A stretch of 19,468 nt of DNA from Oleiagrimonas sp035690885 (GCA_035690885.1 DASSKC010000004.1:1-19468); one strand, 5' to 3'. Counted from the first letter of the stretch, positions 1 to 7,947 are shown. The notes: generated by a model from the sequence alone, not told the origin. Made by a program: numbers and translations.

Positions 1-1
1 C

Positions 2-2986
2 GTGTTCAATCTTCCGGTTGCGTTGTTTCCCAACGTGTCCTTCCCGCGTGTGCGCGTGGGCATCGATGCCGGCGCACGCCCAGCCAAGCAGATGGTGGTG
101 GCGGTGACCACGCCGGTCGAGGAGGCCATTCGCAGCGTGCGCGGCGTGCGCGAAGTGCGCTCCACCACCAGCCGTGGCAGCGCCGAAATCAATGTCGATT
201 TCGATTGGGGCGCGAACATGAGTCGGGCCTACCTGGACATCAATGCCGCGATGAGCCAAGTGCTGCCGGATTTGCCCCCTGGGACGCACATTCATGCGGT
301 GCGCATGGATCCGACCGTCGACGAACCGGTGCTTGCCTACAGCCTGCGTTCGTCAACGCTGACACCCATCCAACTGTACGACCTTGCGAAGTATCAGTTA
401 CGCCCGTTGATCAGTGGCGTCAAAGGTGTGGCGCGGGTGGATGTGCAAGGCCGGGGAACCGCCGAACTGCACGTCAACATCGACCCGGCCAAACTGCGCG
501 CGCATCACTTGACCATGGCCGACGTGGTGCATGCGGTATCCAAGGCGGCGGATATTTCCGGACTGGGCCGGCTCGCCGACCACTACAAGCTGTATTTGAT
601 ACTGGCCAACAATCAACCCGGCAGCATCACCGCCTTGCGCCATGTCGTGGTGCGTGCCGGGCCGGGTGGCGTCGTGCAGGTGGGTGACGTTGCTACCGTC
701 ACGCGCGGCGTGAAGCCGCAGTGGGTACGCACCGGCGCCGACGGTCATCCCGCGATACTGATGCAGATCTTCCAGCAGCCAGCCGCCAACAGCATCAACA
801 TGGTGGATGCGGTAAAGGCACGGCTTGCGGCCTATGCGCCGCAGATGCCCCAAGGCGTGAAGCTCGCGACCTGGTACGACCAGACCCAACTGGTACGAAG
901 CTCCGCCGGCAGCGTGCGCGATGCGATCCTGATCGGCATCGGCCTGGCCGGGCTGGTGCTGTTGCTGTTTCTGCGCAACACCCGCGTGATTTTGATTGCG
1001 CTACTTGTGGTGCCGGCCACGCTGGCGATCACCACGCTGCTGCTCAAGGTGTTCGGCATGAGTTTCAACATGATGACGCTGGGCGGCATGGCGGCGGCTG
1101 TCGGGCTCTTGATCGACGATGTGGTGGTGATGCTCGAGCACATCATGCGTCGGTTGAACAGCGAAAGTGGCCACGTGCACGCGCGTATCGTGCGCGCGGC
1201 AGGCGAGTTTGCGCGGCCACAGACCGGGTCGTCGCTGGCCACCATCGTGATTTTTCTGCCACTGGCATTTCTGAGTGGTGTGACCGGCGCGTTCTTCCAG
1301 GCGCTGGCGCTGACCATGGCGTGCGCACTGGTCATTTCCTACCTGCTCACCTTCATTGCCGTGCCGTTGCTGGCGGAGCGGCTGATCGACGAGCGTCATG
1401 CGACCGAGCGTGCGCCGACCCGGTTGTGGCGGCGGTTCATGGTCATGTATGAAAAGGTATTGCAGCGTACGCTCAAGCGACCGGCATGGCTTTTGATCGG
1501 CTTGATTCCTTTGCTGGTGGTCGGATTTTTCGCGTTTCAGTCGGTCGGCAGCGGATTCATGCCGAAGATGGACGAAGGCGGTTTTGTGCTCGATTACCGA
1601 TCGCCGCCGGGCACGTCACTGGCCGAAACCAGCCGCCTCCTCGCCGAGGTGGGCAACATTCTGACTGCCAATCCCTATGTCGATACCTGGTCGCGTCGTA
1701 CCGGATTGCAGCTGGGCGGCGGTCTGACCGAAGCCAATCGAGGTGATATTTTCGTGCGCCTGAAAAATGGCTCGCGGCCATCCACGGCCACCGTGATGGA
1801 ACACGTTCGCGAGCAAGTCACGGCCCAGGTACCCGGGCTGGATGTGGACGTGTCGCAACTGTTGGAAGACATGATCGGCGATCTCACCGCCGTACCGCAG
1901 CCGATCGAGGTAAAGCTTTTTTCGGACAATGTCGGGCAATTGGATGCCACCGCCAAAAAGGTCGCGGCTCAATTGGGCAAGATCCCCGGCGTGGTGAGCG
2001 TACGCAACGGCATCAATCCGGCAGGCGATGCGCTGGAAGTGCACGTCGACCCAGTCAAAGCCGCGCTGCTGGGGCTCACCCCGCAAGGGGTCGCCAACCA
2101 GGTGGCCACCGCCGTGGCCGGCACCATCGCGGCGAAATTGCCGCAAGGCCCGAAAATGGTGGCGGTACGGGTGCAGTTGCCAGCGCAAGCCGTCACCCGT
2201 ATCGAACAACTGCAAGCGCTGCCCATTCGCAGCGCGACAGGACAGGTGTTTCCGCTGTCGCGCGTGGCCACCGTGACCGTGGAAAGCGGGCAGCCCGAGA
2301 TCGACCACGACAACCTCAAACGCATGCTGGCGGTGACGGCGCGCATCAGTGGCCGTGACTTGGGTTCCACAATGGGTGACGTCAAGCAATTGCTCACCCG
2401 GCACGGCGAGTTGCCGCCCGGCATGTATTACCAGCTGGGCGGGCTGTACCACCAGCAGCAGGTCGCGTTCCGTGGTTTGACCATCGTGCTGGCCACCGCC
2501 ATTGCGCTGGTATTCACGCTGCTGCTGTTTCTCTACGAGAGCTTCCGCGCAGCGATCGTGGTGTTGATCCAACCCTTGCTGGCAATCTGCGCGGTCTTCA
2601 TCGGGCTGTGGGTGACGGGCACCCAACTCAACATTTCCTCGATGATGGGCATGACCATGATCGTCGGCATCGTCACCGAGCTGGCGATCTTCTTTTTCTC
2701 CGAGTTGGCCGAAGCCGAAGCCCAGGCTGACAACGAAACACCTGCTTCGTTGCCGGCTTTGTTGCTGGAGGCGGGTCACAACCGCATGCGTGCCATCGTT
2801 ATGTCCACGCTGGCCATGGTTTTGACATTGTTGCCATTGGCGCTGGCGCTCGGCCGCGGCTCGCAAATGCAGCAACCGCTGGCGATTGCCATCATTGCCG
2901 GCATGCTGGCAGCGACACCGCTGGTGCTGGTGGTGATGCCGACGCTATATGCTGTGCTGATGCGTGGCAGGGAGCGATCCAGCTAA
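2..2986 (+). CDS. RND-family efflux transporter, inner-membrane subunit (5' end outside window)
   Basis: This is the proton-driven inner-membrane pump of a tripartite RND efflux system, which exports drugs or metal ions across the envelope. The open frame enters from the left edge. The first visible residues (FNLPVALFPNVSFP) match the end of the first membrane helix of RND pumps, so about 20-30 residues are missing. Two porter domains are visible (about residues 15-300 and 545-830), each followed by a block of membrane helices (about 305-520 and 830-985). Helix 4 carries the adjacent Asp pair D372-D373 (GLLIDDVVVMLEH) typical of drug-type RND proton relays. Helix 10 reads GIVTELAIFFF, with E893 where drug pumps usually have the Lys of a KNAI motif. 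Metal pumps such as CusA carry a Glu near this position, so substrate class is unclear. The membrane-fusion partner is presumably upstream. A COG4280-type gene follows after 33 bp on the same strand. Confidence 0.93.
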   Translation: MFNLPVALFPNVSFPRVRVGIDAGARPAKQMVVAVTTPVEEAIRSVRGVREVRSTTSRGSAEINVDFDWGANMSRAYLDINAAMSQVLPDLPPGTHIHAVRMDPTVDEPVLAYSLRSSTLTPIQLYDLAKYQLRPLISGVKGVARVDVQGRGTAELHVNIDPAKLRAHHLTMADVVHAVSKAADISGLGRLADHYKLYLILANNQPGSITALRHVVVRAGPGGVVQVGDVATVTRGVKPQWVRTGADGHPAILMQIFQQPAANSINMVDAVKARLAAYAPQMPQGVKLATWYDQTQLVRSSAGSVRDAILIGIGLAGLVLLLFLRNTRVILIALLVVPATLAITTLLLKVFGMSFNMMTLGGMAAAVGLLIDDVVVMLEHIMRRLNSESGHVHARIVRAAGEFARPQTGSSLATIVIFLPLAFLSGVTGAFFQALALTMACALVISYLLTFIAVPLLAERLIDERHATERAPTRLWRRFMVMYEKVLQRTLKRPAWLLIGLIPLLVVGFFAFQSVGSGFMPKMDEGGFVLDYRSPPGTSLAETSRLLAEVGNILTANPYVDTWSRRTGLQLGGGLTEANRGDIFVRLKNGSRPSTATVMEHVREQVTAQVPGLDVDVSQLLEDMIGDLTAVPQPIEVKLFSDNVGQLDATAKKVAAQLGKIPGVVSVRNGINPAGDALEVHVDPVKAALLGLTPQGVANQVATAVAGTIAAKLPQGPKMVAVRVQLPAQAVTRIEQLQALPIRSATGQVFPLSRVATVTVESGQPEIDHDNLKRMLAVTARISGRDLGSTMGDVKQLLTRHGELPPGMYYQLGGLYHQQQVAFRGLTIVLATAIALVFTLLLFLYESFRAAIVVLIQPLLAICAVFIGLWVTGTQLNISSMMGMTMIVGIVTELAIFFFSELAEAEAQADNETPASLPALLLEAGHNRMRAIVMSTLAMVLTLLPLALALGRGSQMQQPLAIAIIAGMLAATPLVLVVMPTLYAVLMRGRERSS

Positions 2987-3019
2987 CCGGGTTTCTGCCT
3001 ACGAGGAACGTCATGAGCC

Positions 3020-3793
3020 ATGCTTTTTGATTGGATACAAGCCGGATCCACCGTGGTGGCGGCGTTTCTGGCGTCCACGGTGGAGTTCATCGAGGCACTG
3101 ACCGTCGTGCTGGCCGTTGGTACGGTGCGCGGTTGGCGCGGGACCTTGCTGGGAAGCGGTGCAGCGGTAGGCGTGTTGCTGCTTGTCGTCGCCTTGTTGG
3201 GATCGGCGTTGACGCGGATCCCGCTTGACGCCATTCGCGTGGTGGTCGGCACGTTGTTGCTGTTGTTCGGTCTGCGCTGGCTGCACAAGGCGATACTGCG
3301 TGGCGCCGGCGTCATTGCCCGGCACGACGAGGCGAAAATCTACACGCGCGAGCAACAGGCGTTGCGGGGCATGACCGGCAACGCGGACGGCTGGGACAAG
3401 GTGGCATTCGCACTGGCATTCAAAAGCGTGCTTCTTGAAGGCACGGAAGTCGTCTTCATTGTGCTCGCGCTGGCGGCCGGTGGTGCCGGGCTGTTGTGGC
3501 CGGCCAGCATCGGCGCGCTCGCCGCTCTCGCCGTGGTGGGGCTGCTCGGCTTCGCCATCCATCGCCCATTATCGCGTATCCCGGAAAACACGCTGAAGTT
3601 TGTGGTCGGCGTGTTGCTGTCGGCGTTCGGCACATTTTGGACGGGCGAGGGGCTGGGCGTGCTGTGGCCTGGTGGCGATTGGGCGATCGGAGGGCTGGTT
3701 GCGGGGTATCTGATCGTTGCATGCGTCGCTGTTGCCCTGTGCCGTCAGAGGTTCGGGGCAGTGAGCCACGCACGTATGGGAAACGAATCATGA
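3020..3793 (+). CDS. COG4280-type integral membrane protein with paired ExxE motifs
   Basis: Hydrophobic 257-residue protein with about six to seven membrane segments, resembling the uncharacterised COG4280 family. The two halves look related: residues 22-34 (E22, E25; EFIEALTVVLAVG) and 140-152 (E140, E143; EGTEVVFIVLALA) share an E-x-x-E pattern followed by a hydrophobic run. Each lies near the membrane and recalls the REGLE-type motif of Ftr1 iron permeases, so cation transport is a reasonable guess but not proven. A soluble loop with many charges lies at about 95-128. An in-frame TGA at 3014-3016 makes ATG 3020 the first possible start. The clear Shine-Dalgarno GAGGAA (3003-3008) is, however, better spaced for an ATG at 3013 that opens a five-codon reading frame. 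The gene lies 33 bp after the RND gene and its stop overlaps the next start by ATGA, so the three are probably co-transcribed. Confidence 0.85.
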   Translation: MLFDWIQAGSTVVAAFLASTVEFIEALTVVLAVGTVRGWRGTLLGSGAAVGVLLLVVALLGSALTRIPLDAIRVVVGTLLLLFGLRWLHKAILRGAGVIARHDEAKIYTREQQALRGMTGNADGWDKVAFALAFKSVLLEGTEVVFIVLALAAGGAGLLWPASIGALAALAVVGLLGFAIHRPLSRIPENTLKFVVGVLLSAFGTFWTGEGLGVLWPGGDWAIGGLVAGYLIVACVAVALCRQRFGAVSHARMGNES

Positions 3794-3999
3794 GTGGCGC
3801 GAAAGCCATCCTCAAGAAAGTGTTCCGACTCTTCGTCGACGATGCCTTTCTGGCCGTGGCCGTTTTGTTCTGGCTGATCGTGGTGTGGCTTTTGTTGCCG
3901 TGGATTCTCGTTCCTGCAACGTGGCGTGGCGTCACCCTGTTTCTGGGCCTGGCCATCCTTTTGCTGGGAAGTGTGCTGTTGCGCGTGCGGAAACATTGA
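3790..3999 (+). CDS. Small two-helix membrane protein (69 aa), unknown function
   Basis: Starts at the ATG that overlaps the stop of the preceding COG4280-type gene (ATGA, 3790-3793), implying translational coupling. A longer reading in this frame starting at 3496 would run through the preceding gene and is not credible. The protein has a basic N-terminus (KAILKKVFRLF), two hydrophobic segments at about residues 19-40 and 46-64, and a basic tail (RVRKH), as expected for a hairpin membrane protein with both ends inside. I recognise no domain. Its place at the end of the RND/COG4280 group suggests an accessory subunit or a small envelope protein, but that is only context. A REP pair follows 55 bp downstream, a usual position at the end of a transcription unit. 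Confidence 0.72.
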   Translation: MSGAKAILKKVFRLFVDDAFLAVAVLFWLIVVWLLLPWILVPATWRGVTLFLGLAILLLGSVLLRVRKH

Positions 4000-4054
4000 C
4001 TGCCGTTGGCCGTGTACCGGCTACGGGTGCCGGGGTTGTCAGTTGTTTGGACTG

Positions 4055-4120
4055 TGGGAGCGACTTCAGCCGCGACAGGTACTTGCCGGGTTCAAGCTGT
4101 CGCGACTGAAGTCGCTCCCA
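4055..4120. repeat. REP pair (REPIN-like inverted repeat)
   Basis: Two 24-bp arms (4055-4078 and 4097-4120) are inverted copies of each other with one mismatch, separated by 18 bp. The arm begins TGGGAGCGACTTCAG, a REP family very common between genes in Xanthomonadales genomes. Such pairs are moved by REP-associated tyrosine transposases acting in trans, and none is encoded in this window. The RNA would form a strong hairpin and could end or stabilise the upstream RND/COG4280 transcript. No other copy occurs in the window. Confidence 0.9.
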
Positions 4121-4158
4121 CGGGTTCTTCAATGATTCATGGACCGGGTCCATGGTGC

Positions 4159-4187
4159 TTGATATACTTACGGGGGGTATTGTATCA
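4159..4187 (+). promoter_or_regulatory. RcnR/DmeR-type operator overlapping the promoter of the sensor-ATPase operon
   Basis: AT-rich arms GATATAC (4161-4167) and GTATTGTATC (4177-4186) flank a run of exactly six G (4172-4177). A G/C tract between AT-rich inverted arms is the form recognised by RcnR and DmeR members of the CsoR/RcnR family. TTGATA at 4159-4164 could be a -35 box, with a poor -10 (GTATCA) 17 bp later, so bound repressor would block polymerase. It lies directly upstream of the RcnR-like gene, with Shine-Dalgarno GGAG at 4191-4194. Assigning the site to that protein is inference from adjacency and form. Confidence 0.72.
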
Positions 4188-4202
4188 ATCGGAGCGTTTG
4201 CG

Positions 4203-4481
4203 ATGAGCCACACCATCCGTGACAAGAAAAAGCTTCTCAATCGCGTGCGTCGGTTGCGCGGACAGGTCGAGGCCGTCGAGCGGGCGTTGGAAGGCGAAGC
4301 CGGTTGTGAACGCGTATTGCAACTGATAGCGGCCAGTCGCGGCGCCATGAATGGGCTGATGGCCGAGGTGATCGAAGATCACATCCGCATGCACATTGTT
4401 GATCCGGCCAAGCAACCCGAGTCGGCGCCTTCGCAAGGCGCGGCCGAGCTGATTGATGTCGTCCATTCGTATTTCAAATAG
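4203..4481 (+). CDS. CsoR/RcnR-family metal-sensing repressor (RcnR/DmeR-like)
   Basis: Small all-helical DNA-binding repressor (92 aa) that releases its operator when it binds a transition-metal ion. The N-terminus MSHTIRDK is nearly that of E. coli RcnR, and all four residues of the RcnR Ni/Co site are present at the same positions: H3, C35, H60 and H64. FrmR-type proteins lack H3 and H64 as a pair, so a nickel/cobalt-type sensor is favoured over a formaldehyde or Cu(I) sensor. The start at 4203 is chosen because it gives this N-terminus and has GGAG eight bases upstream. An in-frame start at 4152 would add 17 residues and cover the operator. The gene is followed after 10 bp by a metal ATPase gene and is probably autoregulated through the six-G site at 4161-4186. 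Confidence 0.9.
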   Translation: MSHTIRDKKKLLNRVRRLRGQVEAVERALEGEAGCERVLQLIAASRGAMNGLMAEVIEDHIRMHIVDPAKQPESAPSQGAAELIDVVHSYFK

Positions 4482-4491
4482 ACCGTTGAAC

Positions 4492-6453
4492 ATGAATACA
4501 CCCGTACATCCGACGCAGACTGAATCCGCACCGCCTGCGCATCAGCACGACCACGACGACGATGCACAACATGCACATGACCATGCGCATGCTTTCGATT
4601 GGATCGAAGGCGTGCGCATCGCGATTGTTGCCGTCGCTGCCGTTGTCGTCTGGTTCTGGCCGTGGCAACCACTGCCGGGGCTCAGTGTCGTCGGCGTAGT
4701 GGCACTGCTGGTCGGCGGTTGGCCCATCTGGCGCGAGGCGTTCGAGGCTATTCTCGCGCGGCGCATGACGATGGAGCTGTCGATGGCGATCGCCATCGCC
4801 GCTGCCGCAGGTATTGGCCAGTACTTCACGGCGCTGGTCATTTCGTTGTTCGTGTTGGTCGCCGAGGTGCTCGAAGGCATGACCGTGTCGCGTGGCCGGC
4901 GCGCGATCAGGGATGTGCTGGCATGGTTGCCAAGCACGATCCAGGTGCGCGATGGCGAGATGGTCAGCGACCGCCCGGCCGCCACCGTGACTGCCGGCGA
5001 CATGGTCGTGATCAAACCGGGCGCACGCGTCCCGGTCGATGGCACGGTCGTGACGGGGCATTCATTTGTCGATCAGGCTTCTATTACCGGTGAATCGATG
5101 CCGGTCGAGAAGCTGCCGGGCCAGACCGTGTATGCCGGCACGCTCAACCAGTCGGGAACCCTGGATGTCCGTGCCGATCGGTTGGGGCGCGATACCAGCT
5201 ACGGGCGCATCATCGAAGCGGTCGAGCGCGCCGAGAAATCACGTGCACCGGTACAGCGATTGGCTGATCGGCTGGCCGGCTATCTGGTCTATTTCGCGCT
5301 GGGCGCCGCTCTCATTACGTATCTTGTCAGTCGTGATCCGGTGGCCACCATTTCGGTCATCATTGTTGCCGGTGCCTGCGGCATTGCCGCCGGTACGCCG
5401 CTGGCCATCCTGGGTGCCATCGGCCAATCCGCGCGCGCCGGTGCCATCGTCAAAGGCGGCGTGCATCTGGAGTCGCTGTCGGCGGTGGACACCGTGGTGT
5501 TCGACAAGACCGGCACGCTGACGTACGGGCAACCGGTTGTAAAAGCAGTTCTGCCCGCCGATGGCGTCAGCGAAGCGACCTTGGTCGGTGCGGCGGCGAC
5601 CGCCGAACGCCCCTCCGAGCATGCGTTGGCGTCGGCCATCGTGACGTATGCCGAGGCCAGTGGGCTTTCCCCGCAGCGGCCAGACCATTTCAGTTACGTG
5701 CCAGGCCAAGGCGTGGTGGCTGAGACCGGCAGTGAATGTATCGTGGCCGGCCGGCGGATGTTTCTTGTCGAGCAAGGGATCGATGTGCCGGACGACCAAG
5801 GCGAAGGGTCGGTTGCGAGCGAAGTCTTTGTCGCCCGTGATGGTCGCTTCCTGGGGTGTATTCGTATCGCCGATGCGGTCCGCCAGGAAGCCCGAGGTGC
5901 GGTGGCCGAACTCGCCGCACTGGGAATCCGCACTGTTCTGCTCACGGGCGACAATGACGCCGTGGCGAGAGCCGTTGCCGATGAGCTCGGGTTCACGCAA
6001 GTGCATGCCGAGCTGTTGCCGGAGGCGAAGCTCAAGCACGTCAAAGCACTGGTTGCACAAGGCCAGCGTGTGGCCATGGTCGGCGACGGAATCAATGACG
6101 CGCCGGCGCTTGCGCAGGCGAATGTTGGCGTGGCGATGGGTTCGGGGACCGATGTCGCTCACGAAAGCGCCGACATCATCTTGCTCGGCAATGACCTTGC
6201 CCGCTTTGTCGAAACGGTCCGGATTGCACGTCGGGCGCGCAAGATCATTTTCCAGAACTTCGTTGGTACCCTGGTCGTGGACAGCATCGGTATCGTGTTG
6301 GCGGGTTTTGGTTTCATCAATCCACTGGCCGCGGCATTCATACACGTCAGCTCCGAACTCGTTTTCATTGTGAACGCGACGCGCATGCTGCCGGTCGCGC
6401 GCGGCATGGTCGATTCATCAAGCGGACGCCAATGTGTGTCACCAGCGTCTTGA
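4492..6453 (+). CDS. Atypical heavy-metal P-type ATPase with His-rich N-terminus and no CPx motif
   Basis: ATP-driven metal exporter of the inner membrane (653 aa). The N-terminus is rich in His and Asp (about residues 17-34) instead of carrying a ferredoxin-like metal domain. P-type ATPase landmarks are present: TGES (199-202), phosphorylated D338 in DKTGT, TGDN near 485-488 and GDGINDAP at 531-538. Two P1B hallmarks differ. The CPx site in the sixth helix reads G294-A295-C296 (AGACGIAAGTPLAI), losing the first Cys and the Pro, and the N-domain SEHP reads SEHA (H377, A378). The last helix has HVSSELVFIVNATRM, with H618 and E622 as possible ligands. The start at 4492 puts the gene 10 bp after the RcnR-like repressor, with no strong Shine-Dalgarno, so coupling is likely. 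By context it would export Ni, Co or a similar divalent ion, but the motif change means the substrate is open. Confidence 0.9.
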   Translation: MNTPVHPTQTESAPPAHQHDHDDDAQHAHDHAHAFDWIEGVRIAIVAVAAVVVWFWPWQPLPGLSVVGVVALLVGGWPIWREAFEAILARRMTMELSMAIAIAAAAGIGQYFTALVISLFVLVAEVLEGMTVSRGRRAIRDVLAWLPSTIQVRDGEMVSDRPAATVTAGDMVVIKPGARVPVDGTVVTGHSFVDQASITGESMPVEKLPGQTVYAGTLNQSGTLDVRADRLGRDTSYGRIIEAVERAEKSRAPVQRLADRLAGYLVYFALGAALITYLVSRDPVATISVIIVAGACGIAAGTPLAILGAIGQSARAGAIVKGGVHLESLSAVDTVVFDKTGTLTYGQPVVKAVLPADGVSEATLVGAAATAERPSEHALASAIVTYAEASGLSPQRPDHFSYVPGQGVVAETGSECIVAGRRMFLVEQGIDVPDDQGEGSVASEVFVARDGRFLGCIRIADAVRQEARGAVAELAALGIRTVLLTGDNDAVARAVADELGFTQVHAELLPEAKLKHVKALVAQGQRVAMVGDGINDAPALAQANVGVAMGSGTDVAHESADIILLGNDLARFVETVRIARRARKIIFQNFVGTLVVDSIGIVLAGFGFINPLAAAFIHVSSELVFIVNATRMLPVARGMVDSSSGRQCVSPAS

Positions 6454-6537
6454 CTGGCCGCTGGATTCCGGACGGGCCGATTGCCAGGGTGTCGATGCCA
6501 TGCAGGTGCCGTTTCGGCAGTCGCTGCCTTTGGTTTT

Positions 6538-6616
6538 GCTTAGCGGCTGGCTAAGCCGCGCGTAAGCGAGTCGGACCATACTTTCGATACCTCCCGTCAG
6601 TGGGCCGAAAGTCTCC
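6538..6616 (+). promoter_or_regulatory. Promoter module A: triple NCTWAGC repeat, -10 box, CTTTCG/CGAAAG inverted repeat
   Basis: Repeats start at 6538 (GCTTAGC), 6550 (GCTAAGC) and 6561 (CGTAAGC), i.e. 12 then 11 bp apart. Nine bases after the third comes CATACT (6577-6582), a -10-like hexamer, with no good -35 box, as expected when an OmpR-family activator replaces it. CTTTCG (6581-6586) and CGAAAG (6606-6611) form an inverted repeat, and GAAAG may also serve as the ribosome site five bases before ATG 6617. The same spacing occurs at 8402 and 10116. The rest of the intergenic (6454-6537) shows nothing I can name. Confidence 0.78.
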
Positions 6617-7819
6617 ATGAGTCTTGCCGCCACACATCCAGTTCATACACCTCGATCCGCGCTGCGCGCACAGAACATGGGGCGGCGTCTGGTCGGGTCC
6701 TGCCTGCGCCGAGTACTGAACCGTATCGATGCCGGCCTGTGCCCGCCGGGTCAGCTTCCGGCTCACGGCATTCATCGCGTGCTGGTTCTCAGACCCAATC
6801 ACCGACTCGGCAATGCGGTTTTGGTCAGCCCGCTGCTTAATGAGATCGAAGCCCGATATCCGGGGGCGGAGATCGACATGATCAGCGCAGGGAGTGCGGC
6901 GAAGATCCTTTTTTCTTCGCGCTTCCAGGTGCGTCGGATCATTTGTCTGCCACGCCGGATCGTGCGCCATCCATTGGCTTTGATCATGTGTTTGCAGGAA
7001 CTGCGCGCGACGCACTATGACTTGGCGATCGATCCGTGCGTGGCATCGCATTCCGGACATCTTCTGCTGGGCATGGCCGAGGCCCGCTACAAGGTGGGAT
7101 TTGCATCCGGCGACAGCTTTGACACGGTGCGTGACAGCAACCCCGGTTTGCCGGATCACCTGGCCAAGCGCGGCGTGCATGCCTTGCGCGCGGCGCTGGC
7201 CGATAGCGTCCAGAGGTCCTGGCCAACGCTTGATGTGCGCCTCACATCAGCCGAGTTGCAACAAGGCCGACGCGCACTGGATGGCATTCTTGCCCGACAC
7301 GAGGACCCGGCTGACCGGCCGCGTCTGGTCCTTGGCCTGTTTGCTCATGCCACGGGCAACAAGCGGTTGCCGGAAGCCTGGTGGGACGCTTTGGTGGCCA
7401 GGTTGCAGGAAGCGCGCCCGGATGTGCGCATTGTCGATGTACTGGCCGCGCACGGCCAGTCGCAGCTGCCTGGCGTCCGTGCTTCGTTTTACACGCGTGA
7501 TTTACGCAAACTGGCAGCGGTTCTCGCCAACATGCAGGGTTTTGTCAGTGCCGACTGTGGCGTGATGCACTTGGCCGCGGCGGCCGGAACGCCGACGCTG
7601 GGCCTGTTCTCGCGGACCAATCGCACCAAGTACACCCCGTATGGCCATCGCAACGATGGCCTGGATGTGTTTGTGGATGATGCCGATGAGGACGCCAGCG
7701 GCACGGGCACGGCGCACCTGGCCGTCATGGCATGGATCCGGCAGGTCGTCACGGCCGATATCGACGTCGATTCCGATAACCCGGCCAGTCATCGTGCTCC
7801 GTCGGATCCGTCATCGTGA
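6617..7819 (+). CDS. Glycosyltransferase family 9 (heptosyltransferase-like)
   Basis: Cytoplasmic, membrane-associated sugar transferase of the GT9 family, which adds ADP-heptose or related sugars to the lipopolysaccharide core. The N-terminal Rossmann domain contains VLVLRPNHRLGNAVLVSPLL (about residues 55-74) in place of the usual R-x-x-x-x-G-D-x-(L/V) acceptor-side motif. The C-terminal domain carries the ADP-sugar site GFVSADCGVMHLAAAAGTPT (about 312-331) followed by LGLFSRTNRTKYTPYG. The length of 400 residues is a little above the usual 330-360, because of a 50-residue N-terminal extension and an acidic tail. The start at 6617 fits the promoter module exactly. An internal segment (129-153; LRATHYDLAIDPC) reappears in the 52-aa remnant at 8481. 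The exact acceptor cannot be read from sequence. The downstream gene is convergent (PepSY), so this gene is probably monocistronic. Confidence 0.87.
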   Translation: MSLAATHPVHTPRSALRAQNMGRRLVGSCLRRVLNRIDAGLCPPGQLPAHGIHRVLVLRPNHRLGNAVLVSPLLNEIEARYPGAEIDMISAGSAAKILFSSRFQVRRIICLPRRIVRHPLALIMCLQELRATHYDLAIDPCVASHSGHLLLGMAEARYKVGFASGDSFDTVRDSNPGLPDHLAKRGVHALRAALADSVQRSWPTLDVRLTSAELQQGRRALDGILARHEDPADRPRLVLGLFAHATGNKRLPEAWWDALVARLQEARPDVRIVDVLAAHGQSQLPGVRASFYTRDLRKLAAVLANMQGFVSADCGVMHLAAAAGTPTLGLFSRTNRTKYTPYGHRNDGLDVFVDDADEDASGTGTAHLAVMAWIRQVVTADIDVDSDNPASHRAPSDPSS

Positions 7820-7947
7820 ATCAACGTCCGACATGCCGTATCGAGCGATACCGTCAATCGCATCATCGACGCTTGGTGGCCACAACGCCGGCGTGCAATT
7901 TCCGGTAAACGACGGCTTCAAAGTGGCCGCCGTGTACAAGCGCGGCA

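Noticed and set aside
1616..2875. 419-codon minus-strand open frame opposite the RND gene
   Set aside because: Same composition pattern of an antisense shadow; the plus-strand frame is a clear RND pump.
3496..3789. Long upstream extension of the 69-aa membrane protein
   Set aside because: It would run through most of the second half of the COG4280-type gene in another frame and encodes an Arg/Gly-rich stretch; the ATGA overlap gives a better start.
4152..4202. Longer N-terminus of the RcnR-like repressor
   Set aside because: It would start inside the operator and lose the MSHTIRDK start that matches RcnR with H3 in the metal site.
6538..6567. NCTWAGC clusters as a CRISPR or insertion-sequence end
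   Set aside because: Copies are too short and too close for a CRISPR, there are no spacers of even length or cas genes, and placement is strictly upstream of start codons.
7820..7947. Possible coding remnant between the GT9 and PepSY genes
   Set aside because: The frames open there give no recognisable family, and similarity to nearby genes is not visible; left as intergenic.
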